Made by a program: the position numbers and the translations under genes | Notes under the pieces: model-generated | What the model saw: the letters and a program-made list of their open reading frames with translations, nothing else | The model's database searches: none | Told to the model about the DNA's origin: nothing | Assembly: GCF_003243465.1 (NCBI RefSeq) | Contig: NZ_QFQZ01000005.1 | Span: forward strand, 37,532-101,531 | DNA length: 64,000 nt | DNA from: Caulobacter segnis | GTDB taxonomy: Bacteria; Pseudomonadota; Alphaproteobacteria; Caulobacterales; Caulobacteraceae | Direction of reading: 5' to 3' | Shown here: one piece after another, positions 1-8,606 of the stretch | Position numbering within the stretch: the stretch's first letter is position 1 | Layout of the letters: each line of letters starts with the position of its first letter

Positions 1-206
1 TCCTGCTCAATCTCAGCGGATGGGCCAGGGTTCAGGCCGTGCTCGGGGCGATCGACGTCATCGAAGGAATGGGTCTGCGGCCCGAGGACGCCGCGCCCGA
101 TCATTGGCGCCATGTCGGCGCCCGGATCGGTGTCGGCCTGCCGGCTCGACCTTATGACCGCGCTCGTCATCGCGCCTGGTTGTTGCGGCGGAGGCTTGCG
201 CGATGA
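1..206 (+). CDS. DUF2840 family protein, C-terminal part
   Basis: Only the last 67 codons are inside the window; the reading frame is open from base 3 to the TGA at 204-206. The visible tail includes AAPDHWRHVGARIGVGLPAR, which resembles the C-terminus of DUF2840 proteins. In Tn4371-like conjugative elements these precede the TraF-like peptidase gene. The stop overlaps the ATG of the next gene (ATGA), so the two are translationally coupled. Function is unknown in the family. The assignment rests on remembered family sequence plus position. Confidence 0.7.
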   Translation, partial: LLNLSGWARVQAVLGAIDVIEGMGLRPEDAAPDHWRHVGARIGVGLPARPYDRARHRAWLLRRRLAR

Positions 207-715
207 GCGGCCAGGATCGCCGTCCGCTGGTCCTTGGCGGCTTTGCGTGCGCGCTGCTGGCGGCGGGCTCGGCCTTCGCGCCGGTCAAGCGCGTGGTGCT
301 CAACACCACGGCCAGTGCGCCGATCGGTTTCTACTGGCTGACCGACGAACCCCCGGCCGTTGGCGATCTGGCGCTGGTTCGGCCGCCCCCAGGGCTGGCG
401 CAGTGGCTCGCGGTTCGCGGCTACCTTCCGCTCAATGTGCCGCTGATCAAGCACGTGGCGGCGGTCGAAGGTCAGTCCGTCTGCGCGCGTGACGAGGTGG
501 TGGCGATAGATGGCCGGGTCGTCGGCGCTATCTTGAAGCGCGACCTGGTCGGCCGCCCTTTGCACGCGGCCGGGACGTGTCGCCGACTAGGTGATGGGGA
601 GGTCTTTCTCCTCAATCCCGCCGCGCCCAGAAGCCTGGACGGCCGCTACTTCGGCCCCGTATCGCGCGAGTGCATTGTCGGCCGCCTGCATCCGCTGTGG
701 ACCTGGGGGCGCTGA
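203..715 (+). CDS. traF: TraF-like S26 family signal peptidase
   Basis: 170 residues. It has one N-terminal hydrophobic segment (about 9-28) followed by the S26C pattern: the predicted nucleophile Ser38 in ASAPIGFYW and the general base Lys83 in VPLIKHVAAVEGQ. In RP4-type systems TraF matures or cyclises the TrbC pilin in the inner membrane, and a trbC gene is present at 23.8 kb. The start overlaps the upstream stop by 4 bases, and the next gene begins immediately after. The length is usual for the family. Confidence 0.9.
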   Translation: MSGQDRRPLVLGGFACALLAAGSAFAPVKRVVLNTTASAPIGFYWLTDEPPAVGDLALVRPPPGLAQWLAVRGYLPLNVPLIKHVAAVEGQSVCARDEVVAIDGRVVGAILKRDLVGRPLHAAGTCRRLGDGEVFLLNPAAPRSLDGRYFGPVSRECIVGRLHPLWTWGR

Positions 716-716
716 G

Positions 717-1553
717 TTGACCGCCGCGAGCATCCTTTCCCTGTTCGGTCGTCTGCAGTGGCCTTTCCCCGTCCCGGCCAAGACCGCGTCGGCGGTTGCG
801 CGCAGTCGTGGTCAAGGACGGCCCCCGGGCCGGCGCGCTGAGCGCGCTCGCCTTGACGACGGCGAGCACGGCCGCACGCTTTTCAGCGCCGGGATCTCGG
901 CAAGGACGCCGCGCGCCTGGCGCGCGACCACAGCCGTCTTCCTTCTGCTGACGGCGGCTCCGCCAGCCCTGGCCGAGCCGGCGCAACAACCGCCGCCGGC
1001 GTCGCCGACCAATTTAGTCAGCGCTGCGGTCGAGGAAGCGTCGGGTCGCTTCGGGTTACCGGTCAGCTGGATTGAGGCGGTGATCGCCGCCGAGAGCGGC
1101 GGCGATCCGAGGGCGATTTCCTCCAAGGGCGCGATGGGATTGATGCAGCTGATGCCGATCACCTGGCGCGAACTCCGTGCCGAACTCGGTCTTGGCGCAG
1201 ACCCTTGGGACCGCCGTGACAACATCATCGCGGGCGCCGCTTACCTTCGACAGCTCTACGATCGCTTTGGGCGTGGCGGCTTCCTGGCTGCGTATAACGC
1301 CGGCCCCGCACGCTATCAGGCGATGCTCGACGGTGGGCGCAAGCTCCCCGCCGAGACGCTCGCCTATGTCGCGGTGGTCGAGGCGCGGATCGAGCGCTCG
1401 GCTGGTGGCGCGCGTCGCCAAATTCCGCCCAAGCCCCTCGATTGGCGAACCGCCGAGATCTTTGTGCCGTCTCGGAAGGCCCCGTCAAAGGGCGTCGAGC
1501 CGGGCGTCATGATCACGGTCATCGAGCCCTCCGACGAGGCGGTTCGTCCATGA
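717..1553 (+). CDS. Lytic transglycosylase of the conjugation system (SLT domain)
   Basis: The SLT domain starts near residue 105 of this model. It has the catalytic Glu in IEAVIAAESGGDPRA (about residue 126), the KGAMGLMQLMP block and the AAYNAGPARY block. A hydrophobic stretch (TTAVFLLLTAAPPALA, about 70-85) looks like an export signal, so the product should act on peptidoglycan to open a path for the T4SS. The start is uncertain. A TTG at 717, one base after the traF stop, gives 278 aa, but the arginine-rich first 68 residues may be non-coding and a later non-ATG start is possible. The stop overlaps an ATG at 1550 that I do not accept as a gene. Confidence 0.8.
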   Translation: MTAASILSLFGRLQWPFPVPAKTASAVARSRGQGRPPGRRAERARLDDGEHGRTLFSAGISARTPRAWRATTAVFLLLTAAPPALAEPAQQPPPASPTNLVSAAVEEASGRFGLPVSWIEAVIAAESGGDPRAISSKGAMGLMQLMPITWRELRAELGLGADPWDRRDNIIAGAAYLRQLYDRFGRGGFLAAYNAGPARYQAMLDGGRKLPAETLAYVAVVEARIERSAGGARRQIPPKPLDWRTAEIFVPSRKAPSKGVEPGVMITVIEPSDEAVRP

Positions 1554-1782
1554 CCGCACGGCTCGAAGCAGCGTTGCTGAGATCGCTGGGAGGGTCGCAG
1601 AAGGGGAGGCAAAACAGGGCAGGGGAAGATGGCGAGATTAAAGGGCCGGGACCTTTTGGGTCCATGGCCTTGATGGTGCTCAGGAAATTCCGGGACCTCG
1701 GCTGGAGGCCAGGTCCCGGATTTCCAAGGTTTTTCAGCGCGTTCAGGGGCTTGTCCGGGACCTGGCTGCCAAGGCGGTCCCG
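1554..1782. other. Intergenic region before the relaxase; candidate oriT
   Basis: No convincing gene is present. The nonamer CCGGGACCT occurs at 1646-1654, 1690-1698 and 1755-1763 on the plus strand and at 1711-1719 on the minus strand. The outer pairs are each offset by 44 bases. The inner pair forms a hairpin: GGAAAT(t)CCGGGACCT at 1683-1698 pairs with 1711-1725, one bulged T, 12-base loop. Inverted repeats and iterons just before a relaxase gene are typical of an origin of transfer. The nick site cannot be named from the sequence alone. Confidence 0.55.
1683..1725. repeat. Inverted repeat (hairpin) in the candidate oriT
   Basis: The arms 1683-1698 and 1711-1725 are complementary over 15 base pairs with one bulged T at 1689, around a 12-base loop. 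The core arm is CCGGGACCT, which recurs as single copies 44 bases away on each side. It has no T-run, which argues against a simple terminator. Confidence 0.75.
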
Positions 1783-3498
1783 ATGACCGACGAGAACGAG
1801 TTTTTCCTTCGGCTGGGTCGCATCGACGACCAGGGCGCGCGCATCGCGCCCCGTCCTCGCGGATTTGTCCAAGAGGTTCTGGGCGCCTCGCGCCGAAGCG
1901 GGCAGGGGGCGTTCGACCTGAAGGGGCGCCAAGGCCGTCGCCGTTCCGGACGGGGGCGTGACGCAGCGGCCCGGAGCCGCGGCGGCAGCCGGCGGGTCAT
2001 CGTCAAGGCCAGGATCGTCCGTCACCGAGGCAGCCGCTACACGGCCGCGCCGCTGGCCATGCACATGCGCTACCTGCGGCGCGAGGGCGTGACTCGCGAC
2101 GGCGCCCCCGCCGAGATGTTCGACCGTGACGGCGCGGCAGACCCTGCCGCCTTCGCCGAGCGTTGCCAGGACGACCGGCACCATTTTCGCTTTATCGTCT
2201 CGCCGGAGGACGCCGGCTCTCTGGACGACCTGCGCGCCACGACGCGCGATCTGATGGCTCAGGCCGAGAAGGACTTGGGCACGCGCCTGGACTGGGTGGC
2301 GGTCGACCACTGGAACACCGACCACCCGCATGTCCACGTTCTGATCCGCGGCGTCGGCGCCGATGGCCGCGACCTCATCATCGACGCCGACTACATGACC
2401 AAGGGCCTGCGCCAGCAGGCTGAGGCGTTGGTCTCGCTGGAACTGGGCCCGCGCTCGCCGGAGGAGATCGCCAGGAGCCTGGATCGTGAAGTTGACGTCG
2501 ACCGGTGGACCAACCTGGACCGAACGCTGCGGGGGCGCATCGGCCCTGACGGTTTGGTCGATCTTCGTCCCTCCGCCGACGGTGGCGACCGTGTGCCGCC
2601 TCGCCTGATCGGGCGGGCCCAACACCTGAAACGCCTGGGCTTAGCCGACGAGCATGGCGGCCAGTGGCGGCTTGCCGATGACCTCGAACCTCGTCTACGC
2701 GCGCTGGGCGAGCGGGGCGATATCATCAAGACCTTGCACCGCGCGATCCGTGACGCCGATCGTGATCTGGCCGACCTCGCGATCCAGGCCGAACCCCTGG
2801 ATGCGCCGATCGTCGGTCGGCTGGTCGATCGCGGCCTCCACGACGAGCACAGCGGCCGGGCCTATGTCGTGGTCGATGGCGTCGACGGGCGCCTGCATCA
2901 CTTTCGGTTCAAGGACCTCGGCGCGACGGGTGACACGCCGGTCGGCGGTCTCGTCGAGGTCCGCTCGCGCCAGGCCCCCGGCGAGAAGCCGAGCCTCGAC
3001 CTCATCCATCGGTCCGACCTCTCGCTTGATCGCCAGGTCAGCGCGTCGGGTGCGACCTGGCTGGATCGACAGCTTGTCGTCCGCGAGCCGACGCCGCTCG
3101 CCGACGGCGGGTTCGGACGAGAGGTTCGTGACGCTCTGGAGCGCCGTCGCACGCACCTGCAGGCCAGCGGCCTGGCTGATCGCCTGGGCCGACCGCGGGC
3201 GGGGCTCGTGGCGGGTCTTCGCGCCCAGGAGCTGGCGCGCGTCGCCGGCAACATCGCCGCCGAGACCGGCGGGACCTGGAACCCGGTCAAGGCCGGCGAC
3301 CCGATCGCCGGCATCTATCAACGGCGGCTCGACCTGGTGTCGGGCCGGTTCGCGATGATCGAGGACGGACTGGGCTTCCAGCTCGTGCCCTGGACGCGAG
3401 GGCTGGAGGAACAGCTGGGCCGGGAGGTGAGGGGCGTCGTCAGCACGGGCGGCGGCATCGACTGGGCGTTGGGGCGCAAGCGGGGGATCGGGCTTTGA
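1783..3498 (+). CDS. Relaxase/mobilization nuclease with DUF3363 domain (MobP type)
   Basis: 571 residues. The N-terminal relaxase half carries the metal-binding histidine motif DHWNTDHPHVHVLIRG (His176, His181, His183, His185). Tyr97 in MHMRYLRR is a plausible nicking tyrosine. The C-terminal half matches the DUF3363 extension of these relaxases. It should cut one strand at oriT, stay attached to the 5' end and pilot the DNA through TraG to the Trb channel. It lies just after the candidate oriT and 16 bases before traG. The N-terminal 70 residues are Arg/Gly-rich. The length is slightly short for the family but no domain looks missing. Confidence 0.9.
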   Translation: MTDENEFFLRLGRIDDQGARIAPRPRGFVQEVLGASRRSGQGAFDLKGRQGRRRSGRGRDAAARSRGGSRRVIVKARIVRHRGSRYTAAPLAMHMRYLRREGVTRDGAPAEMFDRDGAADPAAFAERCQDDRHHFRFIVSPEDAGSLDDLRATTRDLMAQAEKDLGTRLDWVAVDHWNTDHPHVHVLIRGVGADGRDLIIDADYMTKGLRQQAEALVSLELGPRSPEEIARSLDREVDVDRWTNLDRTLRGRIGPDGLVDLRPSADGGDRVPPRLIGRAQHLKRLGLADEHGGQWRLADDLEPRLRALGERGDIIKTLHRAIRDADRDLADLAIQAEPLDAPIVGRLVDRGLHDEHSGRAYVVVDGVDGRLHHFRFKDLGATGDTPVGGLVEVRSRQAPGEKPSLDLIHRSDLSLDRQVSASGATWLDRQLVVREPTPLADGGFGREVRDALERRRTHLQASGLADRLGRPRAGLVAGLRAQELARVAGNIAAETGGTWNPVKAGDPIAGIYQRRLDLVSGRFAMIEDGLGFQLVPWTRGLEEQLGREVRGVVSTGGGIDWALGRKRGIGL

Positions 3499-3514
3499 AG
3501 AGCGAGATCCGCAG

Positions 3515-5470
3515 ATGACCGGTACGAAAATCCTCTGGGGCCAGATCCTCGTGGTCGGCCTTCTGGCGCTGGCAGGCATATGGCTGGCCACCGAATGGAC
3601 GGCCTGGCGGCTGGGCTTCCAGCCGCAGCTGGGGCCGCCCTGGTTTTGGCTCGGGCGCTGGCCGATCTATCCGCCGCCGGCCTTCTTCGTGTGGTGGTTC
3701 GTCTACGAGGCCTATGCGCCAGACGTGTTCGCGCGCGGCGCGTTCATGGCGGCCGGCGGCGCCTTGATCGCCGTCGTCGTAGCGATCGGCATGTCGATCT
3801 GGCGCGCGCGCGAGGCCAAGAAAGTGACGACCTATGGCTCGGCGCGATGGTCGACGGTGGAGGAGGCCAGGGCAGCCGGGCTGCTCGGCGCCGATGGCGT
3901 GGTGCTCGGCCGGATGAAGGATCACTACCTCCGCCACGATGGTCCTGAGCATATCCTCGGTTTCGCGCCGACCCGGTCGGGCAAGGGCGTGGGCTTGGTC
4001 GTGCCGACCCTGCTGACCTGGCCGGGCTCCGCGGTCGTCCACGATATCAAGGGGGAAAACTGGCAGCTAACGGCGGCCTGCCGCGCAAAGGTGGGACCGG
4101 TTCTGCTGTTCGATCCGACTAACGCCGCGTCCAGCGCCTACAACCCTTTGCTGGAGGTGCGGCGAGGACCGACCGAGGTCCGCGACGTGCAGAATATCGC
4201 CGACATCCTGGTCGATCCCGATGGTGCGCTAGAGCGTAGGTCGCACTGGGACAAGACCAGCCACAGCTTGTTGGTCGGGGCCATCCTACACGTTCTCTAC
4301 GCGGAAGCCGACAAGACGCTGGCCGGGGTCGCCAACTTTCTGGCCGATCCGCGGCGGACCATCGAGGCCACGCTTCGGGCGATGATGGCCACGCGGCACC
4401 TGGGTGACAGCGTCCACCCGGTAGTGGCCAGCGCTGCCCGCGAACTCCTGAACAAGAGCGACAATGAACGCTCGGGCGTGCTGTCCACGGCTATGTCGTT
4501 TCTAGGTCTCTACCGCGATCCAATCGTTTCGGCGGTGACCGCGCGGTGTGACTGGCGCATCGACGACCTCGTCGTAGCCGGTCGGCCGGTGACTCTCTAC
4601 CTTGTCGTGCCGCCGTCGGATATCAGCCGCACCCGCCCGCTCATCAGGTTGATCCTCAATCAGATCGGCCGGCGACTGACCGAGGGGTTGGAGAAAGCGC
4701 GCCATCGTCCGCGCCTGCTGATGATGCTCGACGAGTTTCCAGCGCTGGGGCGGCTCGACTTCTTCGAGCAGGCCATGGCGTTCATGGCCGGCTACCGGAT
4801 CAAGGCCTTTTTGATCGCGCAATCGCTCAACCAGATCGCTAAGGCCTACGGGGAGAACAACTCCATCCTCGACAACTGCCATGTCCGGGTAGCGTTCTCG
4901 ACCAACGACGAGCGCACCGCGCGCCGCATCAGCGACAGCCTGGGCACCGCCACAGAGATGAGGGCGATGAAGAATTACGCCGGGCACAGGCTTTCCCCCT
5001 GGCTTGGCCATTTGATGGTCAGCCGCCAGGAAACGGCCCGGCCGCTCCTTACGCCAGGGGAGGTGATGCAGCTTCCACCGGACGAGGCGATCATTCAGGT
5101 GTCTGGCGTGCCGCCCATCCGGGCGACGAAGGTCCGATACTATGTCGACGCGGAGCTCACCAGCCGGGTGGCTGATCCGCCCCAGCAGTTGCAGGCGCTT
5201 AGCGCCGGCGCGGCCGCCATGTGGACCACGACGATCTCGGCGGTGGCGTCGTCCGGGAGCCGCCCTGGCGAGGCCACCGATGAAGGTGGCCACCGGCTGG
5301 AGCCGGAATTCGAAGCGCCGGCCGAGCCGGCGCCGGAACCGCCTGCGCCCGAGACGTGGCTGGACCCTAATCCCGACGCCGACGAGTCCGTCCAGGCCGA
5401 GCAAGCCCGCCGGTTCCGGGCTGCGGCCAGGCAGGCCAGCCTCGACCCTGACGACGGTATTCCGCTGTGA
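3515..5470 (+). CDS. traG: Type IV coupling protein TraG/VirD4
   Basis: 651 residues. Two N-terminal membrane segments (about 8-25 and 75-95) are followed by the T4CP ATPase: Walker A GFAPTRSGKGVGL near 149 and Walker B LMMLDEFPALGRL near 405. The acidic, Pro-rich tail (after about 575) is typical. It recruits the relaxase-DNA complex and energises its transfer through the channel built by the Trb proteins encoded from 22.8 kb. It follows the relaxase gene by 16 bases and precedes the CopG gene by 7. Confidence 0.95.
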   Translation: MTGTKILWGQILVVGLLALAGIWLATEWTAWRLGFQPQLGPPWFWLGRWPIYPPPAFFVWWFVYEAYAPDVFARGAFMAAGGALIAVVVAIGMSIWRAREAKKVTTYGSARWSTVEEARAAGLLGADGVVLGRMKDHYLRHDGPEHILGFAPTRSGKGVGLVVPTLLTWPGSAVVHDIKGENWQLTAACRAKVGPVLLFDPTNAASSAYNPLLEVRRGPTEVRDVQNIADILVDPDGALERRSHWDKTSHSLLVGAILHVLYAEADKTLAGVANFLADPRRTIEATLRAMMATRHLGDSVHPVVASAARELLNKSDNERSGVLSTAMSFLGLYRDPIVSAVTARCDWRIDDLVVAGRPVTLYLVVPPSDISRTRPLIRLILNQIGRRLTEGLEKARHRPRLLMMLDEFPALGRLDFFEQAMAFMAGYRIKAFLIAQSLNQIAKAYGENNSILDNCHVRVAFSTNDERTARRISDSLGTATEMRAMKNYAGHRLSPWLGHLMVSRQETARPLLTPGEVMQLPPDEAIIQVSGVPPIRATKVRYYVDAELTSRVADPPQQLQALSAGAAAMWTTTISAVASSGSRPGEATDEGGHRLEPEFEAPAEPAPEPPAPETWLDPNPDADESVQAEQARRFRAAARQASLDPDDGIPL

Positions 5471-5477
5471 GGGTGCG

Positions 5478-5894
5478 ATGAAGGTTCAGACCAAGGTCTT
5501 TTTGGCGCGTGACCTCGTCCTGGCGCTCGACGAGGCGTCGCGACGGATGAAGCGGTCCAAGTCGGAGATCGTTCAGGCCGCGGTCGCCAGTTATCTCTCC
5601 CCTGACGGAGACGAGGCGGCCGAGGCTGCGGTGGTGCGCCGCCTGGATCGTATTGGCCGGGAGCTTGAGCGCCAGGGAAGAGACTTGACGATCTCTAACG
5701 AGGCGATCGCCCTCTTCGTGAAGGCGTGGCTGACCGCGACGCCGAGCCTGAGCGCTGGGGATCAGAAAGCCCAGAACGCCAAGGGGCAGGAGCGATACTC
5801 GGGATTTCTGGATGCTCTGGCGCGGCGGTTGGCATCGGGCCGACTACTGCGTACCGAGGTACTGGACGATCGCCCTCCGAACGCCGCAACGTGA
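5478..5894 (+). CDS. CopG-type ribbon-helix-helix regulator
   Basis: 138 residues. The N-terminal ribbon-helix-helix (VQTKVFLARDLVLALDEASR, then RMKRSKSEIVQAAVASYLS) is followed by a helical part with VVRRLDRIGRELERQGRDLT and SNEAIALFVKAWLTATP. In related elements this gene sits between traG and trbB and probably controls transfer genes or assists at oriT. Here it is the last plus-strand gene before the cargo block, and its usual neighbour trbB lies 17 kb downstream. The start at 5478 is 7 bases after the traG stop. Confidence 0.85.
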   Translation: MKVQTKVFLARDLVLALDEASRRMKRSKSEIVQAAVASYLSPDGDEAAEAAVVRRLDRIGRELERQGRDLTISNEAIALFVKAWLTATPSLSAGDQKAQNAKGQERYSGFLDALARRLASGRLLRTEVLDDRPPNAAT

Positions 5895-6004
5895 CTCACC
5901 GCCTCCGTTGGGAAGGTCTGCTTTATGGCAAGGTGGGAGGAGGCTACTGCACGGACGTGAGCGCCAGCATAATCGGGCGCATCACGTCCAGTGCTTGGCC
6001 GAGG
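5895..6004. other. Left junction of the cargo block
   Basis: 110 bases lie between the convergent CopG and anti-sigma genes. There is no recognisable gene, terminator hairpin or insertion-sequence end. I saw no direct repeat shared with the other cargo end near 22.4-22.8 kb. Confidence 0.4.
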
Positions 6005-6652
6005 TCATCGATCGGAAGATCGGTTCACCTGGCGGCTGAAAAGGGCCGCCGCGCCCAAGAACAGCAGCATCGTCCCCAGATTCCAGCCCAGGACCATGGC
6101 CGTGGCGTCCAGTGGATGGAACATCGACAGCGCCGTGGCGGTGATGGCCGACACGGCCAGGCTGCCCATGAGGATCACGGGCGTTGGCCGTAAGGCGGCG
6201 GTGTGGCGCAGCATGACTAGCATCAGCACTGAAAGCGGCAGGCTGGTTAGGACCATTGTCGATAGGCAGCTGGACGCCGCGCTGACCGTGACCGCGCCGG
6301 GCGGAACCGGCGTCCAGGCGGCGAAGCACTGATAGCCTATCGTAGATAGCCAGACGATGAGCGTCGGCGCGGGCAGCAGCAGCCAGCAGCGCGACCTATC
6401 GGGCAGGCTGGCCATGAAGGCGGCGATGGCGGCCAGCACGCCGGTCAGGAGGCACGAAATCATGTTGAGGGCGAAGACCGTGTCGCGCATGCGTTCGGCG
6501 AACTGAGGACGCACGCCGTGCCCCAACGTGATCAGGGTCATCAGAACGGCGGCCACCGCTAGCCAGATGAAGGCGCGCCAAAGCGGCGGACGCAGCCGTC
6601 TGACAGGGGCGGCGCTTTCGGCCAACGAACGGACGAGGTCGGAGGTGTCCAT
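6005..6652 (-). CDS. nrsF: NrsF-like anti-sigma factor (DUF1109)
   Basis: 215 residues with six hydrophobic segments (from about residue 25 to 205) and cysteines in MISCLLTG, RSRCWLL, YQCFAAW and SSCLST. This fits the DUF1109 membrane anti-sigma factors. In Caulobacter NrsF holds SigF at the membrane and releases it when conserved cysteines sense heavy metals. The ATG at 6652 overlaps the stop of the sigma factor gene, so the pair is coupled. A GTG one codon upstream is an alternative start. It is the last gene of the buf operon. The role is inferred from the family and context. Confidence 0.85.
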   Translation of the reverse strand: MDTSDLVRSLAESAAPVRRLRPPLWRAFIWLAVAAVLMTLITLGHGVRPQFAERMRDTVFALNMISCLLTGVLAAIAAFMASLPDRSRCWLLLPAPTLIVWLSTIGYQCFAAWTPVPPGAVTVSAASSCLSTMVLTSLPLSVLMLVMLRHTAALRPTPVILMGSLAVSAITATALSMFHPLDATAMVLGWNLGTMLLFLGAAALFSRQVNRSSDR

Positions 6653-7269
6653 CACGAATCCTTCCGATCCGCGAGCATGGCGCGCAAGCTCTGAAGCGCG
6701 CGATGCGTCGCCATCTTGAGGGACGCGACCGAAAGACCGGTCTCGGACGACGCCTCCTTCAACGACAGTTCCTTTAGCTTGAGCAGGTCGATGGCTTTGC
6801 GCTGGACCGGGGGCAGACTGCCTATCGCCTCCTCCAGGCGCCCCTTGTCCAGCACCATGTGGGATTCTTGTAGGGTGGTCGGGGCGTGATGCTCCATGTC
6901 CATCTCCGTCTCCCGACGGATGGTCCGGCCCAGTCGTCGTAGCCGGTCGATGGCGCGCCGGTCGGCGATCCCGACCAGCCAGGGCCCGAACGGTCGGGAC
7001 GGATCATAGGTGTGCCGGATGGAATGCAGGGTGAGCAAGATGTCCTGAACCGTGTCCTCGATGTCCCAGGCTTCCTTGTGCCACCGGCGCACTCGGGACC
7101 GGAGATAGGGCGTGATCTCGCGCAGCAGGCGCAGATAAGCCGCCTTGTCGCCATCCTGGGCGCGGGCCATCAGGATCGTCCAGTCGATGTCGCGCGCGTT
7201 CCCATCCGGCCGATCGGATTCCCGCTCGGCGCTGACCAGACGCAGACGTGGCTCTTTATCGGTGTTCAT
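6652..7269 (-). CDS. sigF: ECF RNA polymerase sigma factor, SigF type
   Basis: 205 residues. Region 2 (about 35-110) includes DIEDTVQDILLTLHSIR and the PFGPWLVGIADRRAIDRLRR block. Region 4 (about 145-200) includes LPPVQRKAIDLLKLKELSLK and a helix-turn-helix SVASLKMATHRALQSL. It belongs with the NrsF-controlled ECF factors of Caulobacter. It is encoded downstream of bufABC-doxX and upstream of its anti-sigma gene. Near-consensus SigF promoters lie before bufA and before the 10.1 kb gene, so the operon is probably autoactivated. Its start is 18 bases after the end of the DoxX gene. Confidence 0.9.
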   Translation of the reverse strand: MNTDKEPRLRLVSAERESDRPDGNARDIDWTILMARAQDGDKAAYLRLLREITPYLRSRVRRWHKEAWDIEDTVQDILLTLHSIRHTYDPSRPFGPWLVGIADRRAIDRLRRLGRTIRRETEMDMEHHAPTTLQESHMVLDKGRLEEAIGSLPPVQRKAIDLLKLKELSLKEASSETGLSVASLKMATHRALQSLRAMLADRKDS

Positions 7270-7287
7270 CGGCTAGCCCACTGGATT

Positions 7288-7770
7288 TCAGGGGCTGGGA
7301 AGAGCGCGATCAATCCAGCGATCGATCGACAGGCCGCCAGGGCCCAGGGTGACGACGCCCAAGGCAAGCGCGGCCCAATAGAGGTGAAAATTCGCCCAGC
7401 CATCGGGGAAAACCAGCTGGATCACGGCAGTCATGACCAGCAGGCCAAGGGCCGCCAGCCGAGTCCCAAAGCCCAACAACAGCAGGACCGGCAGGCCGAT
7501 TTCGGCGCAAGCCGTCAGCCACGCCAGAAGATCGGGCGCCGGCAAAGGATATTCCGCGCCCAGGACATGGAGCCGGAACTGTTCCTTGAAGAGATAGAGC
7601 GTGCCGGCCGACAGCCCCCCCGGGCCGTCCCAACGCGTCAGGCCCGAGCGCAGGAACGGAAGGGCCAGGGCCAGGCGCACTAACGGTGGCGCGGCCTTGG
7701 CCGCTAGCGCGGTGACACTTTCGAGCCCGCCACGAAACCGCCGGGCCAGATCGTCGAGGCGGCAGATCAT
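7288..7770 (-). CDS. DoxX family membrane protein of the buf operon
   Basis: 160 residues with about four hydrophobic segments and the DoxX-like block LVRLALALPFLRSGLTRWDG near residue 30. DoxX-type genes commonly accompany DUF2282/DUF692/DUF2063 genes (the bufD position). Their molecular job is not settled; quinone-linked redox or membrane support of the metallophore pathway has been proposed. The start overlaps the end of bufC by 4 bases. The annotation as part of the bufferin operon is contextual. Confidence 0.85.
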   Translation of the reverse strand: MICRLDDLARRFRGGLESVTALAAKAAPPLVRLALALPFLRSGLTRWDGPGGLSAGTLYLFKEQFRLHVLGAEYPLPAPDLLAWLTACAEIGLPVLLLLGFGTRLAALGLLVMTAVIQLVFPDGWANFHLYWAALALGVVTLGPGGLSIDRWIDRALPSP

Positions 7771-8594
7771 GCAGCCTCCCTCGCCGCCAGGGTGTTCCCA
7801 TCCTGTTGGACGCCGATGCCCACGACGACGCCAGCCTCAAACAACCCAACCAGGCCGCCCGCCATGTCGAAGCGGGTATCGACCGCGTGGCTCAGCGTGA
7901 GAGCGTCTCCGATCGTGATCCCATCGCGCAACGCGGCGATGAAGTCCGCCGCACCGGGGGGGAGGATGTTGAGCGCGACGTCCGCGTCGGGACGGGACAG
8001 CATGACGTCCTCGCCCCCGCGATTCAGATCCAGGTCGCGCAAGGCCTCGACATCTTCGTGCAGCGACCAGAGCGTGCCGGCCGGAAAGATCGACCGCACC
8101 AGGCGGACGGACGGGTGGAGAAGCAGGCACGCGCGAGGTAGCTCGTCGAGAGGGATCCTTGCCAGAAAACCCGGCGACAGCGGCAAAGCCTCGGCGGCAT
8201 GATAGGCTTCGGTCCAGGCGCGCTCCAGCCGAACGACATCACGCAGATAGGGCAAGGGCGCGGCCGGTTCAAAGCCGCCGACGAAGTCGGCGAATGTCGC
8301 CCCGTAGTCCAGCATGACCGGCGAGGTCGGCGGGATCTGGATCGCGTGAGCCCGAGCCAGGGCCGCGAAAAAGTCGTCTCCGACTAGGCGCCGTGTGACG
8401 GGAAAGGCTGCCTTCAGCGTCTCGATCAGGCCGGTGACGACATTGTTGCGATAAACCGCGAAACGTCGGGCACTGGGATGGCCGTCCGGTCCGACCAGAC
8501 CTTCAGGAGGCGGCGCGTCGGGATCCAGTAACGCGTCGGCGAAGGCTTCTAGGCGCTCGGCGAATGGCGTGTCGGGATGAGTGCGGTCGGGCAT
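7767..8594 (-). CDS. bufC: BufC-like DUF2063 protein (MNIO partner)
   Basis: 275 residues. The N-terminal DUF2063 domain begins FAERLEAFADALLDPDAPPPEG and continues through RFAVYRNNVVTGLIETLKAAFPVTRRLVGDDFF. The C-terminal part (about 150-275) is less conserved. DUF2063 proteins partner DUF692/MNIO enzymes and are thought to bind the leader of the precursor peptide so that its cysteines are presented to the enzyme. The gene lies 12 bases after bufB and overlaps the DoxX gene. A DNA-binding role, once proposed for this domain, is less likely here. Confidence 0.88.
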   Translation of the reverse strand: MPDRTHPDTPFAERLEAFADALLDPDAPPPEGLVGPDGHPSARRFAVYRNNVVTGLIETLKAAFPVTRRLVGDDFFAALARAHAIQIPPTSPVMLDYGATFADFVGGFEPAAPLPYLRDVVRLERAWTEAYHAAEALPLSPGFLARIPLDELPRACLLLHPSVRLVRSIFPAGTLWSLHEDVEALRDLDLNRGGEDVMLSRPDADVALNILPPGAADFIAALRDGITIGDALTLSHAVDTRFDMAGGLVGLFEAGVVVGIGVQQDGNTLAAREAA

Positions 8595-8606
8595 GATCCG
8601 GATCTT

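Noticed and set aside
1550..1786. 78-codon frame starting in the transglycosylase stop (ATGA)
   Set aside because: After the first 20 codons it runs through the repeats and hairpin of the candidate oriT and ends inside the relaxase start; its composition is not protein-like.
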